Assembly: GCA_965224525.1 (NCBI GenBank)
Contig: OZ245050.1
Coordinates: 2,294,001 to 2,358,000 of the forward strand
Direction: 5' to 3'
Length of the DNA: 64,000 nucleotides
Source of the DNA: Granulosicoccus sp036478565
GTDB taxonomy: Bacteria > Pseudomonadota > Gammaproteobacteria > Granulosicoccales > Granulosicoccaceae
Of this stretch, positions 35,048-42,841 are shown piece after piece. The position numbers were made by a program, and so were the translations under genes. Each line of letters begins with the position of its first letter. Positions within the stretch are counted from its first letter, which is position 1. The notes under the pieces were generated by a model. That model searched no databases. It saw nothing but the letters and a program-made list of their open reading frames with translations, and was not told the DNA's origin.

Positions 35048-36517
35048 TCAGGATCGAGGCTGACCCGAAGGGTTAGTAAACTGGTCGTTCAATTTCTGAA
35101 CAAACTCGGATGCCTGTTCGATTACCTCATCGGTAGCGGCTTTAGTACGGCCGTTCCACCCCACCGGGGTTTTGCTGAAAACACTGCGATAAAAACGCGT
35201 ATTGTTGCGAAACGCTTTGGCAAAGGGTTCATCTTCAGTTCCCGTTAATCGCTTTTGCATCCAGCCCGCAACCGCCTTGCGAATTGAGAAATGTACCACC
35301 AGGACCAGCAACAGCAGTCCGACAATCAATGCCATCATGGATATCGGATCAGCAAACATGCTGAATACCATTGCAGCGAGTGAACCCAACGCACCCGTCA
35401 GCAACGCACCACCCAGAACGATCAGTGCCAGCAATGCAAAGACTATTGCATCGAAACGCAAGACTCGGGTTGCCCACAAGCTCTTCAAACGAGCGATACT
35501 CGGAATAGCCTGGTCACGGATACGGTACGCTTCTTTCTCCATAGAGCCCACAATGCGGTAAGCGCGTTCTACCTCCACCTCTTGAATGCGATTTTCGATA
35601 GCTGCCATATCGGCATCTCGCTTCGCCTCGAAACGCTCGCGTGACACGGCATCTTCGATAGGCAAGGCGACATCCTTGTTATAGATGGTGTAAAAGCGCC
35701 CTGCGGTCAACCCTTTCTGTGACAGCGCTCGTTGCCAGGCACCGACGATTTCTTCCGTGTTGTCTTCACGCGCGGCTGTATCAATCTGATTCAGAATATA
35801 CATGAACTTGTTGCTATCCTGCCGATCGATAGTATTGCCGACCAGATGGGTCAAGGTATCCTGCATGGCACCTGGTTCCGGGTGGCGAGCATCAAAAAAT
35901 ACCAGCACCAGATCAGAGATATCAATGATGTGGTCGGTCAGTTTCAGCGTAGAGGTACGTTGCGAGTCTGCATCGAATCCGGGTGAATCGATCAATATTT
36001 TGCCTCGAACAACTTCAGAATCAGTCACCTTGAGTTGCAGGTAGGCATCGATTCGCCGCCCTTCGCCTTCAGTCACCTTTTCGATTTCGTCGCTTATCCT
36101 GTAGAACGGGAATCGCATATCCGCATCCAGTGCCAGCCCTGGCAGCACACGACCCGCATTCTCCTCACCAAAACACACCACAGTGAACTTGTCGTCGACC
36201 GCCTGATTGCCGGTTTTTTGCAACGTGCGACCCAGGTAACTATTGATAAATGACGATTTTCCGGCTGAGAACACGCCAAGAATTGAAATCAGCGGCCACC
36301 ACGAAATCTGCATGGCGTAGGAATCATCGGTATCGATCAGCCCGGTCTTGTACCCAATGGAATCGAGCTTGCGAAACCCCTGTATTGCGTCAATCAATAC
36401 GGGGTTTTCACGCTCGAGATGAGTCTTCAGGCTATCGAAACGTTTGACAATTGATTTGTCGGGTCTGACCATCAGGCTTGGGAGCTCCAGTTTGTCGCTA
36501 TTTGTGGCGGATTCCAA
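35048..36517 (-). CDS. Dynamin-like membrane GTPase, function unknown
   Basis: The 489-residue protein has an N-terminal helical stretch (1-75), then a dynamin-family GTPase domain: G1 GVFSAGKSS (81-89), an EENAGRVLPG region, G3 DSPGFD (177-182) and G4 NQID (243-246). A charged helical region follows (about 295-350), then a hydrophobic hairpin (about 357-388 and 392-411) that should insert in the inner membrane, and a basic cytoplasmic tail. The order helical segment, GTPase, helices, membrane paddle resembles bacterial dynamin-like and EHD-type proteins that remodel or stabilise membranes. A paired second dynamin gene, common in other bacteria, is not adjacent. The specific role is unknown. 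Confidence 0.8.
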   Translation of the reverse strand: MESATNSDKLELPSLMVRPDKSIVKRFDSLKTHLERENPVLIDAIQGFRKLDSIGYKTGLIDTDDSYAMQISWWPLISILGVFSAGKSSFINSYLGRTLQKTGNQAVDDKFTVVCFGEENAGRVLPGLALDADMRFPFYRISDEIEKVTEGEGRRIDAYLQLKVTDSEVVRGKILIDSPGFDADSQRTSTLKLTDHIIDISDLVLVFFDARHPEPGAMQDTLTHLVGNTIDRQDSNKFMYILNQIDTAAREDNTEEIVGAWQRALSQKGLTAGRFYTIYNKDVALPIEDAVSRERFEAKRDADMAAIENRIQEVEVERAYRIVGSMEKEAYRIRDQAIPSIARLKSLWATRVLRFDAIVFALLALIVLGGALLTGALGSLAAMVFSMFADPISMMALIVGLLLLVLVVHFSIRKAVAGWMQKRLTGTEDEPFAKAFRNNTRFYRSVFSKTPVGWNGRTKAATDEVIEQASEFVQKLNDQFTNPSGQPRS

Positions 36518-36692
36518 AGGATTGCCGGCCTTTAAGCCAGTGCTTTTCTTCGGTCTCTTCCGCGGTTGCCGGGAAGTTCACCAGTTTATCAGCCTCTCGT
36601 GTTTGCGGTTGCAAACGAATGAGGCAAGCGTCACCAATCGCTGAAACGGCGACAGCAGTGGGTGACACCGCATCACCTTTGGAGGATTTACC

Positions 36693-37433
36693 ATGAAGTT
36701 TCTCATTATCATCATCGTTCTTGCCATCGCTGCCTGGTTTTTGCTCAGAGCTCAGCGTGAGAAAAGCCGGAATCTGGAACAGGCTCAATCTGGATCTGAC
36801 GACGACACCCCAGGCGCTGAATCAACCAGCAACTCTGTTGTTGCCCCTCGGAAAGACCAAGCTGACCCGCGAGCGGCTGAGACTGCCAGCACGCAAAACA
36901 CTGGCAGTCGGGAATCGCACGATACTGAACCAGATGCTAACAACCGCGCAGCTGCCGGGGCAGCAGCAATCGCTGTTGCAGCCAGCGCTGCTACCCTTGC
37001 TGATAAAGCGCCTGCCAACCCGGACCTCAAAGGTGAGCATTCATCAACCGACAATGCAAGGGCAAACGAACGGCGTGCCAACCAGGGCGACACGGAACAG
37101 AAATCTGAATATGCTTCCGCCAAGAGCAAAATGCCCACAGGCACCGCGGCAAATGAAAGCAGCTCACAAAAAAGCGGTACGACTACCGCAGCTCCGGCTG
37201 AATCCGGCGATAGCGATTTTGGCGCGGTGGTAACGAAGAAACACCTACAATCAAGTGACACGCTTCATGATGTACGCGAAATGATCAAAATTCTGAACCT
37301 GCGCGACAGCGATGCATCACGGCTGGATATCAGTAAAAGTGACTTTGCCAACGTCTGGTCTGGTGATACAGGTGCTGTCACCGCAGACGTGCTGGACAGC
37401 GTCGCTGCCAAACTTCGAAACATGCTGAGATAA
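36693..37433 (+). CDS. One-TM membrane-anchored protein, function unknown
   Basis: I do not recognise the family. The 246-residue product begins with a single transmembrane helix starting at residue 3 (KFLIIIIVLAIAAWFLLRAQR), leaving almost no N-terminal tail. About 150 residues of Ala/Ser/Thr/Asn/Glu-rich low-complexity linker follow. The C-terminus (about 183-246) looks folded and helical, with DVREMIKILNLRDSDASRL and LDSVAAKLRNMLR. TTTGGAGG gives a strong ribosome binding site. It ends 3 bp before the rhomboid protease gene, so the two are cotranslated and may be functionally linked. It is divergent from the dynamin-like GTPase gene. Confidence 0.75.
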   Translation: MKFLIIIIVLAIAAWFLLRAQREKSRNLEQAQSGSDDDTPGAESTSNSVVAPRKDQADPRAAETASTQNTGSRESHDTEPDANNRAAAGAAAIAVAASAATLADKAPANPDLKGEHSSTDNARANERRANQGDTEQKSEYASAKSKMPTGTAANESSSQKSGTTTAAPAESGDSDFGAVVTKKHLQSSDTLHDVREMIKILNLRDSDASRLDISKSDFANVWSGDTGAVTADVLDSVAAKLRNMLR

Positions 37434-37436
37434 AAG

Positions 37437-38048
37437 ATGACGTCGCTTGTAGATACAAGGAATGTTCACACCATCAAACGCGACTTTGCTGGTATTGCCG
37501 GTTTGCTGGGAATGATTTGGCTGGTGTTCGTACTTGATCGTGTCTTGCCTCTGGAGAGTCTAGGTCTGGTTCCTCGCCGATTCAGCGGTTTACCCGGTAT
37601 CGTTGCCATGCCGTTCCTCCATGCAGATTTCAAACACCTGCTCGGCAATACCATTCCTCTGGCAGTGACTCTTTTGTTACTCGCCGGGTCACGAGCAAAT
37701 AGCGGCGCAATTGTCATCATGATAATACTGCTTGCCGGACTCGGCCTTTGGCTGTTTGGCCGGGAAGCCCGTCATATTGGTGCCAGTGGTCTGGTGTTTG
37801 GTCTGGTCAGTTTTCATATCTTTGCCGGTTTTTTCGAAAAACGCATTCAATCCATTGTGATCGCACTTATTGTCGGGCTCTTGTACGCCACGACACTTCT
37901 TCAGGGTGTCGTGCCGTTCCAGCAAGGTGTTTCCTGGGATGGACATCTGGTCGGTGCGATAACCGGCGGCATCGTCGCACTGATGGCAGCCCGGAAGATG
38001 CAGGAAGCGCAGTCAGCAGCCGATATACTTGCGCGTAGAAAGAGCTGA
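37437..38048 (+). CDS. Rhomboid family intramembrane serine protease
   Basis: Rhomboids cut transmembrane helices inside the membrane. The 203-residue, six-helix protein carries the family signatures: HADFKHLLGN (His62/His67 and Asn71), the catalytic serine in GASG (S117) and the catalytic histidine in WDGHLVGAITGG (H170). There are no extra cytosolic or periplasmic domains. It follows the one-TM protein gene after 3 bp without a ribosome binding site of its own, which suggests coupled translation. EamA permease follows 20 bp later. Confidence 0.9.
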   Translation: MTSLVDTRNVHTIKRDFAGIAGLLGMIWLVFVLDRVLPLESLGLVPRRFSGLPGIVAMPFLHADFKHLLGNTIPLAVTLLLLAGSRANSGAIVIMIILLAGLGLWLFGREARHIGASGLVFGLVSFHIFAGFFEKRIQSIVIALIVGLLYATTLLQGVVPFQQGVSWDGHLVGAITGGIVALMAARKMQEAQSAADILARRKS

Positions 38049-38068
38049 CGTTACGACGCGTAAAACGT

Positions 38069-38914
38069 ATGGCTGCAAATAATCGGGCAATACTATTGGC
38101 ACTTGCTGCTACGGCTTTGTTTACTGTTGCATCCGCGATGGTTAAACATGCGGTTCTCACCTACCCGGTATTGCAGATTCTGTTTATTCGACAAATAGTA
38201 GTGGGCTTGTCTGCACTGCCTTCCGCCGTCCGCACTTTTCCACATAGCCTCAAAACTCAATACCCGGGATGGCATGCCATTCGAATTGCCGGTGCTTTTA
38301 CCGCGCTGTCCATGGGCATTTGGGCTGTCGCGGTTCTGCCACTGACAACCGCTACCGCTCTGGCTTTTTCACAGGTGTTCTTTGTCGTTCTGCTGGCCGC
38401 ACTGTTCCTTAAAGAAAGAACCGGCACATATCGAATGACTGCCATTGTCATTGGTTTTATCGGTGTTCTCGTTGTAATTCGCCCCGCTACAACTGGCATG
38501 TTCGATATAGGTTCGCTGATAGCCATAACTGGCGCTTTAGGCGCTGCAGTCGCCATAATCAGTGTCAGGAAGCTAAGCCAGACTGAAAGCACTGAGACAC
38601 TGCTGTCATACCAGGCTTTGTTTGTCGGATTGGCTTCAGGCATTGCCATGCTCTGGCTTTGGCTTCCACCCACTCTTGCTGACATCGCTTTCATGCTCGG
38701 CATCGGCATCGTTGCAACCATTGGCCAGTGGTTAGGGATTATGGCTTTGCGTGCCGGTGAAGCCAGTGTTGTTGGCAGTATCGAATTCATGAAACTGGTC
38801 TACGCAGCAATACTGGCATTCCTGTTCTTTTCTGAAATACCGGACAAGTACACTCTTGCAGGTGCTGCGTTGATTGTGCTTTCGGCGCTGTTTATGTTGA
38901 AGAAAGAATCCTGA
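38069..38914 (+). CDS. EamA/DMT family permease
   Basis: The 281-residue protein has about ten transmembrane helices arranged as two EamA repeats (roughly 8-135 and 147-278), the drug/metabolite transporter layout. FIRQIVVGLSALP and LKERTGTYRMTAIVIGFIGVLVVIRP mark the first repeat, and EFMKLVYAAILAFLFFSEIP the second. Substrate cannot be predicted. It is convergent with rnc and may be cotranscribed with the rhomboid gene (20-bp gap). Confidence 0.88.
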   Translation: MAANNRAILLALAATALFTVASAMVKHAVLTYPVLQILFIRQIVVGLSALPSAVRTFPHSLKTQYPGWHAIRIAGAFTALSMGIWAVAVLPLTTATALAFSQVFFVVLLAALFLKERTGTYRMTAIVIGFIGVLVVIRPATTGMFDIGSLIAITGALGAAVAIISVRKLSQTESTETLLSYQALFVGLASGIAMLWLWLPPTLADIAFMLGIGIVATIGQWLGIMALRAGEASVVGSIEFMKLVYAAILAFLFFSEIPDKYTLAGAALIVLSALFMLKKES

Positions 38915-38973
38915 TAGTTTTGGTGTCATGACGTATATCGCGCTTTAGTTCAGACAACTGGCAACGACTCCAA

Positions 38974-39660
38974 TCAGGAGACTGGTAACAGTTTGTCTGC
39001 CCGGGCAAGAATATCTGCCGCAGCGCTTTGTTCGGCCTTGCGTCGGCTACTGGCGATCGCCTGGACAGTTACTCCCTGCTTAGCCAGGGTGCATTGCACT
39101 GTGAACTTCATTTCATGTGATTTGCCGGCTTTTTCTACTACCTCATAAACTGGTCGTTCCAGCCCTCTTCCCTGCAGCAGCTCCTGTAATCGCGTTTTCG
39201 GATCTTTCAAATCTGCTGCCGGCGGCAGGTTGTCGAGCTTGTTGGCAAGCAATCGCAGCACGAGCGCTTGCGCTTCGTCAAAACCGGAATCAAGATAAAC
39301 TGCGCCGATCAGCGACTCGACCACGTCGGACAGAATGGAATCACGTTTGAACCCGCCACTCTTGAGCTCACCAATTCCCAACCTCAGGTACTCTCCCAGT
39401 TGCAGTTCACGTGCAACATCGGCCAGTGTACTTTCGCGTACCAGACTGGCCCGTAGCCGACTGAGCGAACCTTCGTCCTCATCAGGGTGTCGCCGAAACA
39501 GCTCTGCTGCTATTGTGAAATTCAACAGGCTGTCGCCGAGGAACTCCAGCCGCTCGTAATTCCCGGACCCGCAGGATCGATGTGTCAAAGCCTCATACAA
39601 GACAGTTTCATCCGAAAATGAAACTCCGAGACGGCGTATCAGGTGGGAGGGATCATCCAT
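38974..39660 (-). CDS. rnc: Ribonuclease III
   Basis: RNase III cleaves double-stranded RNA, including the 30S rRNA precursor. The 228-residue protein has the catalytic signature ERLEFLGDSLLNF (E39, D43), the second acidic pair in LSDVVESLIGAVYLDSG, and a C-terminal double-stranded RNA-binding domain (about 155-225, DPKTRLQELLQGRG, KAEQSAAADILAR). It is normally cotranscribed with lepB upstream and era downstream. Here a plus-strand gene separates it from lepB/DUF4845, and downstream lies a convergent EamA permease rather than era. Confidence 0.97.
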   Translation of the reverse strand: MDDPSHLIRRLGVSFSDETVLYEALTHRSCGSGNYERLEFLGDSLLNFTIAAELFRRHPDEDEGSLSRLRASLVRESTLADVARELQLGEYLRLGIGELKSGGFKRDSILSDVVESLIGAVYLDSGFDEAQALVLRLLANKLDNLPPAADLKDPKTRLQELLQGRGLERPVYEVVEKAGKSHEMKFTVQCTLAKQGVTVQAIASSRRKAEQSAAADILARADKLLPVS

Positions 39661-39851
39661 AAGCGCATTTTAGCAGCGTCCTGCCATTCGAGTCATGCCG
39701 AATCGGCTATGCGGAACTCTACCGCTTTTTGTGTTTACCAGGCCATGCACGCGTCGTCATTCTGCGCCGATCCAGATCGCTCAAGCTATTGCAGCAGCAC
39801 AGCTAATACCAATAACATGTGGTTCCAACAACGCAAAAGGCTGAGATATTC

Positions 39852-41252
39852 ATGGCCCTCGAAGACAAGGTATGCGCTCCGGCTCCCTATCCCACTACGC
39901 AGGATGGCAAGCTTGACGAGTTCAAAGCGCTTGGTAAGCGTTTCTCCCTGCTGGTGATAATCGCTATATGGTTGCCACCCACATTTGCCGATGAGATCAA
40001 GCTTGAGCAAGGTGAGGACTTCATTCAGGCGATAAGCGAAAGCCTGCATAACGTCAATACTGAACAGTTGCAGCAGCTGATAGCGGAGGAGCCACAGATT
40101 GAGCTTATCGATGTGCGTACGGTTGACGAAATTGCGACGCTGGGCGGTATGATCGATCCGGGTCACCAGCCACTCAATATCAATCGTGGCTGGCTCGAGT
40201 TCAGAATCAGAGAAGCTGTTCCCGACAAATCCACACCCATCGTTGTGTACTGTGGCACCAATCAACGCAGCCCGCTTGCAGCACACACACTGATGCAAAT
40301 GGGATACTCAAACGTCTATAACTACGCAGATGGTTTTTTTACATGGCAGGAAGCCGGTCTGCCTGTTCGCCTGACAGATCAAGCACCGGGTTCCATGCTG
40401 TACAGCCTGCCGCGAGAGTTGGCCGATGGCATATGGTCAGCCACAGGTGCAACCGCAGCGCCGTCCTATGAAAACTCCGGGCACAACAACAACCTGTCCT
40501 TTATTATTACCGATGCTGGTGTTGTGGTTGTCAATGCCGGTGACAACTACCTGCTGGCCCAGGCACTACACCGGGAAATCAAGGCCCGCACCAGTCAACC
40601 GGTGAAGTACGTCATTCTGGAAAATGGCCAGGGACACGCTATGCTGGGTACCAGCTATTGGCAGTCACAAGGTGCCGAGGTGATTGCACATGTCGACGCA
40701 CTCAGGCAGATTGAAGAAAAAGGCGACGCCATTCTCGAACGCATGCAGCGGCGCAACCGCGACAAAGCCATGGGTACCGAGTTAGCCTTGCCAGATGAAA
40801 CGTTTGCGGACAGGAAATTGATAACACTCGGCGGCGTGCAGATTGAACTTCTCAACCTGGGCACGGCACACAGCCCCGGTGACATCATTGTCTGGTTGCC
40901 ACAGCGTCGCATTGTCATTGCCGGCGACATCGCCTTCCACCAGCGCCTACTGCCTGTATTCGAAGATACAGACACAGCTGCATGGATAAAAACCTGGGCT
41001 GAGTTTGCCGCGCTCGATGCAGACATTGTTATACCCGGCCATGGCGAACCCACAACGATGACTGAAGTTGAAAAGTATACCGTGGGTTATCTGCGTTTCA
41101 TGCGACAGGCTATTGGCAAAATCCTGGAAGACGGTGGCACGCTCATCGATGCCTATAAAATTGATCAGTCAGCCTATCGACATCTTGATACATTCAATGA
41201 ACTGGCTGGTCTCAATGCAGACAGGATTTATCGGGCCATGGAGTTCGAATGA
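39852..41252 (+). CDS. Exported rhodanese plus metallo-beta-lactamase-fold fusion with degenerate metal site
   Basis: The 466-residue product has a hydrophobic export signal (FSLLVIIAIWLPPTFA, about 31-46) after an unusually long N-terminal stretch. Next is a rhodanese domain with the persulfide cysteine in VVYCGTNQRS (about C134) and then an MBL-fold domain (about 200-400). In the MBL domain the late metal ligands are recognisable (GTAHSPGDIIVWLP, IAGDIAF, IPGHGEP) but the canonical H-x-H-x-D-H site is replaced by ENGQGH. A GTG start at 39819 is also open. MBL-rhodanese fusions often act in persulfide or glutathione metabolism; with this site altered, activity is uncertain. It lies in opposite orientation within the lep-rnc neighbourhood. 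Confidence 0.8.
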   Translation: MALEDKVCAPAPYPTTQDGKLDEFKALGKRFSLLVIIAIWLPPTFADEIKLEQGEDFIQAISESLHNVNTEQLQQLIAEEPQIELIDVRTVDEIATLGGMIDPGHQPLNINRGWLEFRIREAVPDKSTPIVVYCGTNQRSPLAAHTLMQMGYSNVYNYADGFFTWQEAGLPVRLTDQAPGSMLYSLPRELADGIWSATGATAAPSYENSGHNNNLSFIITDAGVVVVNAGDNYLLAQALHREIKARTSQPVKYVILENGQGHAMLGTSYWQSQGAEVIAHVDALRQIEEKGDAILERMQRRNRDKAMGTELALPDETFADRKLITLGGVQIELLNLGTAHSPGDIIVWLPQRRIVIAGDIAFHQRLLPVFEDTDTAAWIKTWAEFAALDADIVIPGHGEPTTMTEVEKYTVGYLRFMRQAIGKILEDGGTLIDAYKIDQSAYRHLDTFNELAGLNADRIYRAMEFE

Positions 41253-41384
41253 ACACAGGTGCAGCTGCAAGTTAATTAGGAAAAGCTGCTATGCGGGAAT
41301 TGCAATAGGGATCATAACGCACACTTGCAATGAAGAAGCAATCGGCCAGAGGCATCGCTTCGACGCCTCAGCCTTGTGTGTCGT

Positions 41385-41843
41385 CTATTCCGTAACAGTT
41401 TCTTCCGGTGTGCCATCAAACGTCGTGACCACATCAATATTGGCAAACAGATTGGTACGTTTTTCGTATTTGACGATCAGCGTGTAGCCGGTTTTTTTGT
41501 TCTTTTTCAGTTCAATGGTGTCTTCCGCTTTCAGATCCCACAGGTTGTTTTGTCGGTACGCCTTGTTGAGCTGTGCGTAGACTTTACTGCGCGGCTTTTT
41601 CAGCACATCTGCCTTGGCAGAGACCTCTTCAACAACCTTGTTGACTGTCCAGTTCTCAAGATAGTTCGGACCTACCTTGAAGGCAAACAAGCCCAGAAAC
41701 AGCGCGACGCTAATAATGACCATAACCGTGGTCATTCCCATGCCTCGCTGCAGGCGAGCACTGGTCGTGTCCAACCTCAAGAATGAGAGATTCGTCACTG
41801 TCGAATCACTTTCTGCTACTGCTACCTTTGACGTTGAAGTCAT
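41385..41843 (-). CDS. DUF4845 family single-TM protein
   Basis: The 152-residue protein has a cytoplasmic N-terminus ending in RLQRGMGM, one transmembrane helix (TTVMVIISVALFLGLFAFKVGP, about 36-58) and a periplasmic domain with YLENWTVNKVVEEV and VVTTFDGTP. Proteins of this family (DUF4845) lie regularly between lepB and rnc in Gammaproteobacteria. The function is unknown. The start at 41843 overlaps the lepB stop as ATGA, indicating coupled translation; an ATG 27 bp upstream is less likely. Confidence 0.88.
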   Translation of the reverse strand: MTSTSKVAVAESDSTVTNLSFLRLDTTSARLQRGMGMTTVMVIISVALFLGLFAFKVGPNYLENWTVNKVVEEVSAKADVLKKPRSKVYAQLNKAYRQNNLWDLKAEDTIELKKNKKTGYTLIVKYEKRTNLFANIDVVTTFDGTPEETVTE

Positions 41844-42610
41844 TGAATCCTGTCTCCCAGTCGGCTCCACAGGATGCCCCCGTTCCAGTGCATCCAGATG
41901 TACTTGGCTTTACCTACCAGGTTCTCCTCGGGTACAAACCCCCAAAAACGACTGTCATTGCTCTTGTCGCGGTTATCGCCAACCATGAAGTAATGCCCAT
42001 CCGGCACTTCATAGACACGATCGCCTGAAAAACCCTGGCTAAACACCAATATGTCGTGCTCCACATCGCCCAGCATTTCCTGCCGACGTGTTGCTCCAAC
42101 TACCAGATCGTCCGAAACCGGGCTTACATAAGGATCACTGCCTGAAATCTTGACCTCGTTACCATTTACGAAAATTGTCTTGTCCCGATATGCGATGGTG
42201 TCGCCTGGCAAGCCCACAACGCGTTTAATGTAATCGAGTCGCGGGTTGTCCGGATAACGAAACACCGCCACATCACCGCGTTCGGGTTTGCCCGTATCCA
42301 GAATTTTCGTGTGAATAACTGGCAGGCGAACGCCGTAGGCGAATTTGTTGACCAGGATAAAATCACCGATCAGCAGTGTCGGGATCATTGAGCCTGACGG
42401 GATGCGAAAGGGTTCAAAAAGAAAAGAACGAAGCACCAGGACGATGAGCAATACCGGAAAAAAAGAACTTGCGTACTCGACCAGCAGCGGCTGCTCCTCA
42501 TCGCCATCGCGCGCTGCCGCCCGCCGCTTTGGAGCAAAGGCGATTGCATCAATGAGCCAGATTACGCCAGTGGCGAGAGTCACTATGACTAGAATCAGTG
42601 GAAAATTCAC
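41840..42610 (-). CDS. lepB: Signal peptidase I
   Basis: LepB removes signal peptides at the periplasmic side of the inner membrane. The 256-residue protein has two N-terminal membrane helices, the catalytic serine in PSGSMIPTLL (S74), the general-base lysine in RLDYIKRVVGLPGD (K129) and the C-terminal box GDNRDKSNDSRFWG. The start codon is GTG. It lies 231 bp downstream of lepA and overlaps the DUF4845 gene by 4 bp. Confidence 0.97.
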   Translation of the reverse strand: MNFPLILVIVTLATGVIWLIDAIAFAPKRRAAARDGDEEQPLLVEYASSFFPVLLIVLVLRSFLFEPFRIPSGSMIPTLLIGDFILVNKFAYGVRLPVIHTKILDTGKPERGDVAVFRYPDNPRLDYIKRVVGLPGDTIAYRDKTIFVNGNEVKISGSDPYVSPVSDDLVVGATRRQEMLGDVEHDILVFSQGFSGDRVYEVPDGHYFMVGDNRDKSNDSRFWGFVPEENLVGKAKYIWMHWNGGILWSRLGDRIQ

Positions 42611-42841
42611 GGTATCAACCTGGCTTGTTGGGCAACTACGCTCAATGAACGGAATAGATCACTGTGTTCAATAAAACAGCGTCCGGTATGGAGTAGTGAT
42701 TTATGCGGTAGCAACGAAGAACCCCGTTAATAGGAAAAGTGAGAAACTCACAAGCTCGGATTGTCTATGACTACATCGGATTATCATGACAGGAAGAAAG
42801 TGAGGGTTCGGCATTTTCATGAAGAGTTCAGGCCAATTCAG

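Noticed and set aside
36785..37261. A 158-codon minus-strand open frame opposite the one-TM protein gene
   Set aside because: The plus-strand gene has a strong ribosome binding site and membrane helix; this frame is alanine/serine-rich antisense of its linker.
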